DNA of 64,000 nucleotides from Triticum aestivum (lineage: Eukaryota > Streptophyta > Magnoliopsida > Poales > Poaceae): assembly GCF_018294505.1 (NCBI RefSeq), contig NC_057807.1, forward strand, positions 265,810,458-265,874,457, given 5' to 3'. Below are positions 22,714 through 35,002 of the stretch, in pieces. Both the position numbers and the translations under genes were made by a program. The first letter of the stretch is position 1. Every line of letters starts with the position of its first letter. Under the pieces are notes generated by a model that saw only the letters and a list, made by a program, of their open reading frames with translations, was not told where the DNA came from and made no database searches.

Positions 22714-24138
22714 TGTAACGCCCCGGATTCGTTGCGCCAGGTGTCTGCCAGTTATTCGCCGTTGTTGCCATGTCATCTGCTTGCGTGTTGCATTTTTCCA
22801 TGTCATCATATGCTTTTCATATGCATACGTGTTCGTTTCATGCATCCGAGCCTTTTCCCCGTTGTCCGTTTTGCAATCCGGCACTCCTATGTCATCCGGC
22901 GTTCCCCTTTTGTCTTCTATTGTGAGCGGGTATTAAACTTTCTCGGAATGGCCCGAGGTTTGTCAAGCGGCCTTGGTATAGCACCGGTAGACCGCCTGTC
23001 AAGTTTCGTGCCATTTGGAGGTCGTTTGATACTCCAACGGTTAACCAGGTAACCGTAAAGCCCTCTTTTGTTGCAGCCCAACACCCCTTCCAAAGTGGCC
23101 CAAAACCCAGCAAACTCCTCTCCATGCTCTCGGTCGTTTGATCACGATCACGTGGCCGAAAACCGCTCCTCATTTGGACTCTCCTAGCTCCCTCTACCTA
23201 TATAAAGGCCCTCCCCTTCCATTTTCGCGGATCAAATCCCCCCCAAAACCCTAATTTCTCCTCCGCGCCGCGCCGGACATGTCCGGACCGGGCCGGACAC
23301 GTCCGCCCCGCTTCCCCGTCCAACCAGATCCGGCCACATGGCCTCGCCGCCGACCCGCCGCCGCTGGCCCGCGCGAGCCCATCGCGGGCCCGCCCAGCCC
23401 GACCGCGCGCCGCCGCCCGCCCGCGGGTGCCCCCGCGTCCGCCGCCGCCGCCGGCGTGCCCCGCCGCCTCGCCGGAACTGCCCCGCCGCCGCGCGCTCCC
23501 CACCGTCGCCAACCCCGCCGCCTCGGACCCTCCGCCTCCGCGCCGGCGTCCGCTCGCAGCCGCCCCTGGAGCGCCGCTGCCGCGAGCTCGAGCCGCCCGC
23601 CGCCGCCTTCTCTGCTCTCGCCGGCGACCCCGGTCCGCAGCGCCGGCGGCCACCGGAGCTCCTCCACTGCGCCTCGCCGGCCCCCTGCGCCGTTTCGTCC
23701 TGCCCCGCCGCGGCCAGATCCGGTCGGGCCGGACCGGATCCGGCCGGCCCCAAGCCCCTCCAGCCACCTCCTCGCCTCCTCCGGCGCCAACTCCGGCCGG
23801 TCTCCGACGAGATCCGCTGCTGCCTCGAAAACCGTGTCGCGGTCAACCCTAGCCGCGAGGTGAGGAAATCTGCTAAGTCCCCAGTTTTTCATATAATCAT
23901 GCCATGTTCATGCCATCACATCTCTGCATCCGTAGCTCCGTTTCGTGCATGTAATATGTCAAATTGTTCGCCTCGACGAGTACTTCATTTCGTTCTATTG
24001 CGTCATTTTCATTTGAGCTCATCTTGATGCCCGAAATGCTATTGGAAGAGTGCATGTTGATGTTAATCTGCTGAAACTGTTATAACTTGCTCATTTGTCA
24101 TTTTTGCCATGATTGATGTGTGCATCATATGAGGTTGA
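22714..24138 (+). repeat. Truncated 3' LTR of LARD-like element
   Basis: The sequence follows the 5' LTR closely to the word GAGGTTGA at 24131-24138 and then stops, although the 5' LTR continues for another 2.86 kb. The next bases are the 78-bp copy of the gag target. The junction shares TTGA with both parents. Small deletions relative to the 5' LTR occur near 22820 and 23730. Confidence 0.9.
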
Positions 24139-24294
24139 GCGTCTTCTCGAAGATGAGGAAGATCGCTTGTAGGACTTGATGAGTGCTTTGATCTCCTCCA
24201 TTTGAGCTTGCATCTTGGCGTCGGAGTTGTTGTTCATGGCATCGAACTCGTCGTTATTGTTGTAGACCGAAGGTGAAATGCCTTGCCTATCCAT
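24139..24294 (-). pseudogene. Gag start of the gag-only element
   Basis: On the minus strand the start codon at 24294 opens MDRQGISPSVYNNNDEFDA, followed by MNNNSDAKMQAQMEEIKAL. The second half (24216-24139) is the duplicated 78-bp piece also present at 16165-16088. The true continuation of the gag gene is at 16165. The start was chosen because it is the first methionine of the frame shared with the gag core. Confidence 0.7.
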
Positions 24295-25705
24295 CACAAG
24301 ACTCGAGTAGAGGTGAGTAGGAAATGAGATAAACAATACCAAGTTACCTTTTTCCAAAGTTGAGGATGTATCCCGTTTCACTCAATGTGAGATGAAAGAA
24401 TAGTGGAATTGGTACCGGACTTGTTCACTCACACCTATCAAGTAAAGCTTATGGTAGAGCTCGGTGAGGATAGTGGCACAAAAATTTGATGCAAAATGTT
24501 AGCAAGAGTCAATAACGTTGAAAGAGATTCACAAATTCGCAAGCGAAACAAGTAGACCAATAGCAATATGTGGCACACGGAAACACACACACAGATAGAT
24601 AAATGGGGTCGTGCAACCAAGGAATGATCACAAAATGTGGAATCCACGGAAAAATCTCGTGTTGCACAACTCAAGAGAGACGCTAGCACGATTTCTCAAT
24701 AGGCGGATACGATACTTGTGCACAACCTATAGATGCAAAATGGATAAACTTTCTATCCCAGGTATGCTATGTATGTATGGTTCCCGGTGTTTCTCTCAAG
24801 ATGATCCAAGATGATCGGATATGACAATCTTATGTGCAATGTGGTATGATGCTATGGCACTTTCTTACAAGCTTCTTTGCTCTCTTTCTTTTGCTTAAAA
24901 GCTTTATTTCATTTTTTTGTATGGCCACTTTTGCACAATGCACAAACCAAGATAGCAATTGCGTATATGCGGGAACAAACTTATGACACAAGATATGATA
25001 CCAAGATATGCACCATGATGATATGGTATGTATGCAATGGGAAGTGTAGACCAATGATCACTAATGTGCACAAGTAATGTTGCCGGCAATACTCAAATGG
25101 CTAGTCTCGATAGGCAAGTAACGCAAAATGGGCAAGGGGTTATCAATGCAATTGCAAGGGTAATATACAATGGTGTCTTCAAGGTTACCATCCTTGGCGA
25201 TGATGAGAGGTGGTGTTGTCGATGTCGACCCGTTCCTAATTAGCTGAAACACCTTAGGAAACAGAAAAACCACAACTCAAAATCTCAAGGACTAAAGTCA
25301 AATGGTGGTAGCAGAAAGCGGTGGTGGTTTGCACTTGGCAATGATGCCAAAATTCACAAAATTTGATGGAGTCAAATGATGTTGGTGGTATTTTTGTGGG
25401 ATGGGGGTGTCAATAGCTTCAAAACGAGCTAAAGAACATCAAAATCAGAGTTCAGATGAATTAGTTATGGACAAAACAAAAATCAGCCAAAGTGTGAAAC
25501 TACAGGGGTGGGACGTCCGATGATGGTCGGACGACCGGTGGCTGGGACGTGGGATGGACGTCTGGATATGGCCGGAAATCCGCTGTTTTGGTACTGGAAC
25601 GGGGGTGTCGGACGTCCGATGATGGTCGGTCGTCCGATGGTTCGGGGGGGGGGGGGGGGGTCCGGACGTCCGTAAAACGCCGGTCGTCCGGTGGGTCGGG
25701 GTCAA
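24295..25705 (-). other. Leader of the gag-only element, inner part
   Basis: No gene is seen. The stretch lies between gag and the insertion site of gypsy element B. It has AT-rich and CA-rich sequence, then a cluster of GGACGTCCG and GGTCGTCCG motifs at 25505-25700 like those of the LTRs, and a run of 17 G at 25644-25660. Confidence 0.6.
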
Positions 25706-26176
25706 TGAGGGAGTCCTGGATTAGGGGGTCCTCGGACAGCCGGACTATGTACTTTTGCCGGACTATTGGACTATGAAGATACAAGATTGAAGATTTTGTC
25801 CCGTGTCCGGGTGGAACTCTCCTTTGCGTGGAAGGCAAGCTTGGCAATTCGGATATATAGATTTCCTTCTCTGTAACCGACTCTGTGTAACCCTAGCCCC
25901 CTCCGGTGTCTATATAAACTGGAGGGTTTAGTCCGTAGGACAAGAACAATCATAATCATAGGCTAGCTTCTAGGGTTTAGCCTCTACGATCTCGTGGTAG
26001 ATCAACTCTTGTAATACTCATATCATCAAGATCAATCAAGCAGGAAGTAGGGTATTACCTCCATAGAGAGGGCCCGAACCTGGGTAAACATTGTGTCCCC
26101 CGCCTTCTGTTACCATTAGCCTTAGACGCACAGTTCGGGACCCCCTACCCGAGATCCGCCGGTTTTGACACCGACA
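25706..26176 (+). repeat. 5' LTR of gypsy element B
   Basis: The LTR starts TGAGGGAGTCC and ends GACACCGACA. It contains a TATA-like CTATATAAACTGG at about 25909 and matches 35244-35714 at the same length. Confidence 0.93.
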
Positions 26177-26195
26177 TTGGTGCTTTCACTGAGAG
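26177..26195 (+). other. Primer-binding site of element B
   Basis: TTGGTGCTTTCACTGAGAG follows the 5' LTR directly. The position and TGGTGC start fit a primer site; the cognate tRNA was not identified. Confidence 0.55.
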
Positions 26196-26220
26196 TTCCA
26201 CTGTGCCGTCACGGTAAGGC

Positions 26221-27440
26221 TTGATGGCTCGCCTTGTTATCAAGGACAACATCACCTCTAGGAGAGCCCTGGCTTTAGGCCAAACTCTCCGACTAGGGGG
26301 CTTCGTCATGACCGCCCGTTCGGCCGCCGCGCCAACGATGACTTCTCGGGTCATCAAAAATAGCCTCCACGTTAGCTTAGAATACACCGAGCAGATGGAT
26401 CCAATGGAGCTCTCGTTCTTAAACAAGCTCTTGGATCGCATTGCCGCCTTGGGAGTCGCTATAGACTATGATTGGATTGGGCTTAAACCCGATCAAAGGG
26501 AGATTAAACCCTCCGCCGGTCACCCATCAGATAGCGGTAGTGAAGGAGAAATGCAGCGATTATTACTCTATTTTGAGGACGAACTATGTCCGGATTCCCG
26601 AGCTCCCCGAGCCGGATACCCATCTATGGGAGGATATGGCCCAAGCTTCGAACCTAGAATCAGACATCGGGCCAGAAAAATTGGGCAACATCCCGGAACC
26701 CGAATCGCCAAGTTCGGAAGCTCCTTTGCCCTTGGGTCTCAGATCGGGTCAGGGTTCGGACTTAAATCCACCCACCCACCCAGATACAAGCGATCTTTCC
26801 CACATTAGACAACAACCCCAAGAGACAGTACATCACTTTTGGGCCAGATTCCTCCTTGTAATGAGGAAGATGCAATCTCATTCTTTTGCAAAAATTGCAC
26901 AGACAAGGGAATCCTCAACGCCATAAGTCGCCGTGACATAGCACACTTCACTGACTTGGCGGCCATAGTACAGAAGTACTATGCGATGGAAAGCGCCTGG
27001 AAAACCCAAGCAAAATTCTGGGATCCTCTGGCTCTCACTAAACCCCTCATCCGAACTAAAAGGGTGCACTCTCGCAAGTCACCCGATCCAATTACGAAGA
27101 AACCAAAGCCCACTACAGGGCGTGGAACCATATTGGAGGGATGGCTCAATGGGCCATGTAAAATTCACACCACACCAGATACCATACCAACACACAGCCT
27201 TAGAGCATGTTGGATACTCCGGCAGGTGGCCAAGAGCGGCGAGGATCTCCTCATCAGCAATACCGCAGAGCATCATCCCGCAGAAAATAACATTACGGTA
27301 TTGACAATCTTCGAGACTTTTGCCTCAAATAACAGGCGCAAGTGGGCACTCCGCAGCCTCACCGAAGTCTGCCACATTGCAGCAATAAATCCATGGAACG
27401 ACACGGCCATAACCTTCAATGCCAGTGACGAACCTTAATT
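26221..27440 (+). pseudogene. Element B gag relic
   Basis: Overlapping broken frames follow the 5' LTR. They encode SDSGSEGEMQRLL and acidic stretches, then SHIRQQPQETVHHFWARFLLVMRK (about 26798-26870) and a cysteine-containing helical block (FFCKNCTDKGILNAISRRDIAHFTDLAAIVQKYYAMESAWK, about 26880-27000). The latter is typical of Tat-lineage gag in grasses. At least three frame changes separate these blocks. The gag core and a zinc-knuckle region are therefore damaged. The gene would encode the particle protein. Confidence 0.6.
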
Positions 27441-28110
27441 CCGAATAGTCAAAGCGCCAGCCGCTTTGGTCCTTAGTCCAATTGCGGACGGCTTTCCGGC
27501 TTACTAAAGTGCTCATGGATGGTGGCAGTGGATTAAACCTCATCTATGAGGAAACTCTCAACAAAATAGAAATAGACAAGAGCCGCATTGAGCAAAGCAG
27601 CACGACCTTCAGAGGAATTATCCCTAGTCGGAAGGCATGATGTGCGTGAAAAATCACACTAGATGTGGTATTCGGCACACCGGAGAATTATAGGTCCGAA
27701 GAAATCACATTCCAAGTGGCCCTGTTCAGTAGCGGATACCACGCCCTTTTAGGGTGGGATGCATTCACGAGCTTCCAAGCTATCCCCCATTACGGGTACA
27801 TGAAGCTCAAGATGCCCAGACCCAATGGAATCATCACTATGGCTAGTGATCCGGATGTAGCACTCCGCGCCAAAAATAAAACCGCCGTGCTGCCCTTGAG
27901 GCATTATCCAAAGCCCTCGTGACCGAAGAGCTAACTGCGCTGCGCTCTACAGTGGACAGGGACGACGTGATACTCGACGAGCGATCCAAGTCCACCTCTT
28001 TCAAACCAGCGGACGAAATAGTCAAATTCCAAGTCCACCCAACGGACTCTACAAAAACAGCAGCCATCGAGGCATAGCTGAACCCCACAATAGACGCTGC
28101 ACTATGAGAG
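27441..28110 (+). pseudogene. Element B protease relic
   Basis: A retropepsin-type active site reads KVLMDGGSGLNLIYEETL at about 27508-27560, followed by GIIPS and, after a frame break near 27650, VVFGTPENYRSEEITFQVA and YHALLGWDAF (about 27668-27770). The ALLGWDAF segment is the second conserved region of gypsy proteases. Stops separate this from the polymerase region. The protease would cleave the gag-pol polyprotein. Confidence 0.75.
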
Positions 28111-28861
28111 TTCTTGCGCGAGAATTGGGACATCTTCTCCTGGCACCCCATGCAGGCTGGCCGAGCATAGCCTAAACATACTAAAGGGATACAAGCCGGT
28201 CAAGCAGACTCTTTGGCGCTTTTTAGAACCTAAACGACAAGCCATGGGAGAGGAGCTAGCCAAGTTACTCGAAGCTGGATTCATCAGAGAAATAAAACAC
28301 CTGGACTGGCTAGCAAACCTGGTGATGGTACCAAAGAAGGACAAATCCTGGCGCCTATGTGTCGATTTCAAGGACCTTAATAAGGCTTGCCCTAAGGATC
28401 CCTTCCCTCTCCCCCGCATCGATCAAATCATCAACACTACCGCAGGACACGACTCATTGTGCTTCCTCGACGCGTACTCTGGATACCATCAAATCAAGAT
28501 GGCGGAGTCTGATCAAGCCGCAACGGCATTCATCACTCCATACGGCCCCTTCTGTTTTAACACCATGCCTTTCAGGCTCAAAAATGCCGGTGCAACCTAT
28601 CAACGCATGATTCAGACATGCCTGGAAAAACAAATCAGCAAAACAGTTGAGGCATACATAGACGACGTGGTCATTAAAACCAGACACGTCGAATCTTTAA
28701 TAGACAACCTGAGGCTTACATTCGACAATCTCCGAACATATGACATCAAGCTCAATACGGAAAAATGCGTTTTCGGTGTTCCTACCGGAAAGCTCCTGGG
28801 CTTCATCGTTTCCAATAGAGGAATTGAAGGAAATCCAGCTAAAATCCGAGCTTTGTCATAG
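28111..28861 (+). pseudogene. Element B reverse transcriptase
   Basis: From 28244 the frame shows EELAKLLEAGFIREI, WLANLVMVPKKDKSWRLCVD, the LNKACPKDPFPLPRID motif, LCFLDAYSGYHQIKM with the first catalytic aspartate, FCFNTMPFRLKNAGATYQR, and AYIDDVVIKT (about 28650-28680) with the catalytic YIDD. GKLLGFIVSNRGIE closes the domain. A TAG at 28859-28861 ends the frame. The active-site residues are intact. Confidence 0.93.
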
Positions 28862-29422
28862 TTGGCTACCCCAACAGACCTCAAGCAAATCCAGAAATTA
28901 ACTGGATGTGTGGCTGCCCTAAGCCGCTTTATCTCCCAATTGGGAGAAAAGGCACTACCTCTCTATCACCTTCTTCGATGCACCGAACACTTCGAGTGGA
29001 TGGATGCGGCTACGGCCGGACTGGAAGAAATAAAAGCCCTCTTGGCCAACAATCCAATCCTGGCCGCACCAAACATCGGCGAACCCATGATGTTATATAT
29101 AGCTGCAACGCACCAAGTTGTAAGCGCAGTGCTCGTCGTCGAACAAGAGGAGGACAGACATAAGTTCCCTCTTCAAAAGCCGGTATACTACGTATACACT
29201 GTCCTCACACCATGCAAGTCACGGTACCCACATTATCAAAAGATAGCATACGCGGTCTTCATGGCATCCCGGAAACTACGACACTACTTTCAAGAGTGTT
29301 CAATCACGGTGGCCTCTGAAGTACCACTCAACGATATAATAAATAACTGTGATGCCATGGGCCGGATTGCTAAGTGGGCCATCGAGCTCCTCTCGTTCGA
29401 CATCATATATAAACCACGGTGA
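28862..29422 (+). pseudogene. Element B polymerase connection and first RNase H-like domain
   Basis: The frame continues from the reverse transcriptase with KLTGCVAALSRFISQLGEKALPLY, FEWMDAATAGLEEIKALL and a gypsy-type RNase H-like region (PMMLYIAATHQVVSAVLV, PHYQKIAYAVFMASRKLRHYF). It ends at a TGA at 29420-29422. In Tat-lineage elements the domain directly after the reverse transcriptase is degenerate and a second RNase H follows, as seen here. The catalytic aspartates of a working RNase H are not evident, which fits that expectation. Confidence 0.78.
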
Positions 29423-30835
29423 GCCATTAAGTCGCAAGTATTGGCTGACTTTGTCGCTGAATGGACAAAAGTCGAACTCCCTAAAGAGTACGGCGCATAC
29501 TCCAATTGGATCATGCATTTTAACGGCTCTAAGATGCTGGCTGGTCTGGGAGCGGGTGTTGTCCTGACATCCCCCACCGGAGATACAGTCCAATACGTAC
29601 TCCAAATACTATACACAAACTCCAACAATGCAACCGAATACGAAGCTCTGTTGCACGGTCTTTGGATGGCGGTCTCCATGGGCATTCAACGCCTCAAGGT
29701 ACGTGGGGATTCAAACCTTGCAATATCTCAAATAGATGGAGACTTTGACGCCAAGGACCCGAAAATGGCGGCTTACCACAATGCCATCCTCAAAATGTCA
29801 GCTCGGTTCGAGGGGCTCGAATTCCATCATGTGGTCCGAGAAAACAATCAAGCGGCGGATATCCTCGCCCGCATCAGCGCTAAGCGTGACCCCGTCCCAC
29901 CTAATGTTTTCTTGGAAATGCTGTTCAAGCTGTCCATGGTATGGCAAGGGGAGACCGGCAATACTAGTCTAGATCCGACCACAACCCCAGATCCCGAACA
30001 CACTGACATAATCAGAGGCTCTGCCACTAAAATAACACCTTCGGCCCACGCGATCATGGCTGTCATCGCCCCGTGGACAGAACCCTACTTAGCCTACCTA
30101 AATAAGCAGGAACTCCCCGAGGACCAAAATGAGGCACGTTGCATCGTGCGGTGCTCTAAAGCCTACAAGGTTCACGAGGGAGAGCTTTATAAGAAAAGCT
30201 CTACCGGAGTACTCCAAAGATGCATCTCCGAAGAGGAAGGGCAGCAGCTCTTGGCCAAAATTCATGCTGGACTCGGCGGCCACCATGCCACAGCTCGCGC
30301 CCTCGTAAGCAAGGCCTTCCGTACAGGTTTCTACTGGCCGATAGCCCGAGCAGACGCACAGGACCTCGTCCAACATTGTGTTGGTTGCCAGCTTTTTGCC
30401 AACCAAAGCCATATGCCACCTACCGCCCTCCAAACAATCACCATCACTTGGCCCTTTGCGGTCTGGGGGCTCGATATGGTCAGACCCCTTAAAGGAGGAA
30501 GCCATAAGAAAAAATACTTATTAGTCATGGTAGATAAATTCACCAAATGGATAGAGGCCAAACCAGTTAAAACGGCCGAATCCGGACCAGTGATATACTT
30601 CATATCAGGGGTTGTACACTGTTACGGTGTCCCCCACAGCATCATCACCGATAATGGCTCCAACTTCACAGCTGACGAGGTAAAAACTTGGTGTGGCAAC
30701 ATGGGAATTAATCTCGACTACGCCTCCGTCTATCACTCCCAAACAAACGGTCAAGTCGAACGAGCAAATGGTCTTATTATGAGCGGCATTAAACCCAGAC
30801 TAGTGTGGTCCTTGAAGGAATCAGATACGCACTAG
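29423..30835 (+). pseudogene. Element B second RNase H and integrase
   Basis: After the TGA the frame shows a second RNase H (YSNWIMHFNGSKMLAGLGAG, NATEYEALLHGLWMA, KVRGDSNLAISQIDGD, NQAADILARISAKR at about 29495-29890). This has the D-E-D-D type layout of the additional RNase H of Tat elements. Integrase follows, with the zinc-binding part (HAGLGGHHAT, FYWPIARADA, CVGC at about 30265-30390) and the core (VWGLDMVRPL, IITDNGSNF, GQVERANG), so the D,D,E triad is present. The frame stops at 30833-30835. Confidence 0.9.
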
Positions 30836-31306
30836 GTCGAGGAGCTCGACTCCATACTATGGTGACTGTGGACCACGCCAAATCGCACTACCGGATACAC
30901 ACCATTCTTCATGGTATACGGCGCAGAGGCGGTATTGCCCTGCGATATCATTCATGACTCACCTCGAGTGCGCATGTATGAAGAGAGAGAAGCCAAGCTT
31001 GATCGGCAGGATAGTCTAGATGCCCTAGAGGAGGAGCGCGACGTCGCAAAAGCCTGTTCCACATTCTATCAGCAACATGCTCGAAGGTATCAAAGCAAAG
31101 AAGTACGGGCCAAAACTTATAACGTTGGTGAACTTGTTCTACGCCTACCGGAGAAGAAAAAGGACAAGCTCAAGCCCAAGTGGGAGGGTCCCTTCATCAT
31201 TGATAAAGTTCTCACCGGAGGAGCGTACCGCCTGCATGATGCATCAGATAATCAACTCGAGCCGAACCCATGGAACGCGGCCAGACTTCGAAGATTCTAC
31301 GCCTAG
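30836..31306 (+). pseudogene. Element B integrase C-terminal part
   Basis: A stop near 30860 interrupts the join. The frame then carries TTPNRTTGYTPFFMVYGAEAVLPCD, a basic helical stretch (FYQQHARRYQSKEVRAKTY), and GELVLRLPEKKKDKLKPKWEGPFII with a tail ending LRRFYA at 31306. This is the usual C-terminal region of grass gypsy integrase. The pol gene ends here. Confidence 0.88.
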
Positions 31307-31357
31307 CGCCGAACTCTGTGTTCGTCGCCTTACCTCCACACTTTTTAAATTATATCC

Positions 31358-31389
<32 letters not shown>

Positions 31390-32119
31390 TTATGGCCCTA
31401 AAAAGCTTCAATTGTGACTCGACTACACAATCTTGACGCGCTATGCGTGCTCATCATACCTGGGGGCTTCTTATATAGAAGCTTAATATAATTATCTTCT
31501 GGGCTTCATGACCACTACATATGTGTCACTTTTCCATATGTACCTTTTCTTCGCCATTATATGCATCGATATGACTTAAGTTTTGGCCAAGCTGGGTTTC
31601 CTGGCTCCTGTGTTTATGCCCTACGTTCCCGTTAGTTCGGCTAGGGCATAAGGGGAGCACCTCTGCGATTGTTACTGCCGGGTTCGCCGGACGTGTACCT
31701 CAGACTGGGTGAAGCCGAAAGCTAGAGTTCTTAAGGGAATATTCGGTCAGTGAACAAAAGATGTTTCTTATCTATTACAATATAAACCCCCAGATGTTTT
31801 ATATCCTGCGTCTTTGTCCGCAGTTCAGACATGCACATTAATGCATGCATACCCAGGGAAAGGAACCCTTAACGGAACTATTCTCCCTGGAAGATGTTTC
31901 TTACTATCCATGTAATATAACATAGCTAGTTGGGTACTTGTCTGTTCAAGCACTTATGACCCCTATGCCTGGTTTCCATGCGTACCCCGGTTTACATAAC
32001 TGAGCGGGTATTCGGATACACTTTGGACTGTCAGGTCCGGAGGTTGAAGCGAAAAGGTCCGCCATGAGAAATGATTTACAATCCGGCTAGAGATAAAATA
32101 TGTCAATTAAAGTACACAG
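31307..32119. other. Element B spacer between pol and antisense gene
   Basis: No gene is seen. It has a TTTC microsatellite at about 31361-31390 and a tract-like CCTGGGGGCTTCT at 31460-31472. It is shorter than the spacers of elements A and C and lacks their tandem arrays. Confidence 0.6.
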
Positions 32120-34913
32120 TCACTTAGACTGGCTAAATTCTTCTTCTATACCATCCAGCAGGCTGTCTAGCCTACAACCCTGTTGGGAATACTTTGCGAC
32201 TAATCCTACCTGGTCATATACTGGACTAGCGGGAATCTCTTTCCCATCTGACCCTATAGGTCCGACCAGGGCCATGTGATTCGGATCAACCTTGGTGTAC
32301 CGAGTTTTTACCATGGCCCAGGCTTCCCTCGCATCTTGTCGGCAGGCCGATATCTTCCATAAGTGGAAGCGCCGCCGCGCTCCCTTGAGCATCTCTACAA
32401 GCTCCCCCCATGCCTCCTGGCAGGGGGGCGGACGGCCACAAGGCATGGGCAACACCCTGCATCACCTGTCGAACTTGTTCGTGCAGTTGTGACAGCTCTT
32501 GCAGCAGATCACCTGCGGATCTAGGCATCTTTTCTTCAGGACAACCCGTCAGCATACCTACAGATATAACTCTGTTAGCATGTTTCTTCCCCGAACTATA
32601 TAAAGGTTCGTTTGAGCACATACTCAAAATGCCACGTCGAAGCCTTTTGTTCTCCTTCACGGAGTCAGCAAGCTGGGCCCGAACATCTTCCAGTTCAACG
32701 CCCAACCAGGTATTGGCATCCTGGAGATCGTTTTTCTCTCGCCTAACCCGCATAAGCACACACTCGCCAGCCTCTAGCTGTCGTTGAGCATGTTGCTCAT
32801 CCTCTTGTACGATCTCCAGATTCACTCCAGGATTGTCTGCAGAATCTATTGTTAGATTTGCAAACATGCCGAATACTAACTGGTACATATAATTATGTTC
32901 TCTTTGATCAAGACAAGTATTACCAGATGAGGCCTTCTTGGATCTCTCCATTCCGGCAACTGTGGCCCTTAGCTGGGCTTTGCACTCCTCCAGCTCTTGA
33001 GACAAATGGGTGTTCTTCTCCATAAGAACCTATCCATACAATGATCCTTAAATCAGTTGTGCAACTATTTCAAGTCTCAGGGGTTACTGATATACATAAT
33101 TATCATATTTTTCTTACCCGTATATCCTTTAAATACTAGTCTGTGGCTCTAGCAAGCCCACCTTGAGCAGCTCGGATGTACGCGTCTCCCGAGTTGAAGG
33201 CATTAAACACCTCTTCGGAGAAATTAGGGTTGCGGAGTACGGCCCGTCGACGCCGGTGATTCATAGCGCTCTCCACTTCGTAATTTGTGGCGGATATTCT
33301 ATCCACATCCTCTGTAGGAGGACCGTCCGGCATTGTCCCCATGTCAGCCTCCGCCCTTGAGTCCGGCTCTGGAGTCCGGTTGGTGGAGGCGTGGACGGCA
33401 AGATCTCCGGGCACAGTCCGTCGAGTGCTTTTTCTGCCAGGGCACAGTGGACATTGTTATATTTTAAAGACGATAATCACGGAGCAGGTTTTTAATCATA
33501 CCTCTGCGACGGCATCTCAGTCCTGACCGCCTTCCTTTTAAGCCTACCCGACTTCGGTGCCCCTTGTTGGTGAGTCACCGCGGGTTCGGCACGGCGCCCC
33601 GATGGCCTTCCCTATAAAGCGCAATGCATGTGCGGTGGCTAAGGCGTAAGGAAGGGGTCCTTCTCAGAAGTTAGGACTCTGGTTTTACTTACATGTTATG
33701 CAGCGAGTAGGCCGGGGTAGTCTGCTATGATAGCCACCAAGGCGCCATCACAGCTTGCTTGGTAAAATGTCCTGTCGACAAGCTCCACAAATATGTCCGG
33801 ATCTTCTTCAAGTCCGGGGTCAAGGGCCCAGTTGTGGTCCTCTGGCTGTGGAGACAAGCTGTGGACCTCCCTCACAGATTTTCGCAGTTCCTGCTATGAA
33901 TTAGCAAGGTAAATATTTGTGATGAAAGAATGTGGGAATGAATGGAGTTGAGTAAAAGATAGCAGCTCACCCAGCTCGGGGGGTTGTACATGGAAAATCC
34001 ATCCCGTGGCTTAATGTGGGTAAACTCCTCTTCTTCTCCTTTATACAAGTCGGACAATATTTTCGCCAGGGCGGTGGCGGAGTCCGGACCTTTCCGACCG
34101 CAGCGGGTGGCATCGTTTCTTCATTAAAGTGCCACATGGGACGCCCCCTATACTAGAGCGGCTGGACCCCCCGCATTATGCATACTGACGTAACCTCGAT
34201 TATTGTCAATCCAGATTTGGCCAGCATTTTTATCCTGCCCATCAGATAAAGGACCTCTCTTTTATCTTCCTCCTGGGGGCTCCGGGGACGCCAGCTGCAG
34301 CGTTTCTTCAGTGGGGCATTGGCAAACTCAGGAAAACCCATCCGGATAGGGTTCGGAAGGGGGGCGTCCTCTATATAAAACCACTCCGAAGGCCAGTCTT
34401 CAGATGTCTTCTTCAGAGTGCCGGACAGGTATCCGGTCACGGCGATGCGCCATATTTCGGCTCCACCCACTTGGTATATTGATCCCTCCTGATTGCGAGG
34501 GACGAGGCAGAATAGCCTCTTCCATAGCTTGAAATGAGCTTCGCAACCCAGAAATAGCTCGCAAAGGGCGACATAACCCACGATGTGCAGTATGGAGGCA
34601 GGAGTGAAGTTATGCAGCTAGAGGCTGTAATACTCCAGGAGCCCGCGGAGGAGCGGATGGATTGGAAATCCGAGGCCCCTCAGCAAGTAAGGGATAAGGC
34701 ATACTCGCCCCCCCTAGATGGGTTGGGGAAACTCTCTGCTTGCTCCCCGCCATCGTAAGTGGCTAATCCGGCTCGAACGGGGACAAGATATGCAGACAGG
34801 AGAAACCTCTGGGTCTACAACTCCACCAATTGGTCATGGGATATAGAACACTTCACCCAATCACCTGGCTTAGCGCTATGGGAGCGAGAGGAGGAGCTGC
34901 GATGGTTGGCCAT
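32120..34913 (-). pseudogene. Element B antisense multi-exon gene
   Basis: The minus-strand gene starts at 34913 (MANHRSSSSRSH, followed by AKPGDWVKCSISHDQLVEL). It continues through a Transposase_28-like domain (GYVALCELFLGCEAHFKLWKRLF, SEWFYIEDAPLPNPIRMGFPEF, RIKMLAKSGLTIIEV at 34581-34153). Then come a short acidic exon with NPNFSEEVFNAFNSGDAYIRAAQGG (33414-33136), a coiled coil (HLSQELEECKAQLRATV, ECVLMRVRREKNDLQDAN at 33023-32600) and a C-terminal block (AREAWAMVKTRYTKVDPNHMALVGP, to 32120). Stops and frame changes occur near 34720 and 32420. It lies opposite to and downstream of pol, with the same domain order as in elements A and C. The function is unknown. Confidence 0.75.
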
Positions 34914-34987
34914 GATGGGATGGCTTTTTCGAGCGCGCTCTGATGGATCCTCGCTTGGGGAAGATGGTGTGATTTGGATCTGAGGAT

Positions 34988-35002
34988 CCCCGTCTCTTTA
35001 AT
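34988..35002 (-). promoter_or_regulatory. Possible TATA-like box for antisense gene of element B
   Basis: The minus strand reads GTCTATTAAAGAGAC about 80 bases upstream of the antisense start codon at 34913. The match to a TATA box is weak. Confidence 0.3.

Larger units (their letters stand above)
16166..24138 (+). mobile_element. Large non-autonomous LTR element (LARD-like)
   Basis: The element starts TGTAACGCCCCGG at 16166 and has a 4334-bp 5' LTR ending GGGCATGACA at 20499. A tRNA-Met primer site follows, then a 2.2-kb interior without protein-coding capacity, then a 3' LTR starting at 22714. The 3' LTR is cut after 1425 bases. Very long LTRs, a short non-coding interior and a Met primer site fit LARD elements related to Del/Tekay chromoviruses (Sukkula-like in size); the family name is an inference. 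It sits inside the gag gene of the gag-only element. Confidence 0.85.

Noticed and set aside
31361..31390. TTTC repeat as a regulatory element
   Set aside because: It is a plain microsatellite in a retroelement spacer.
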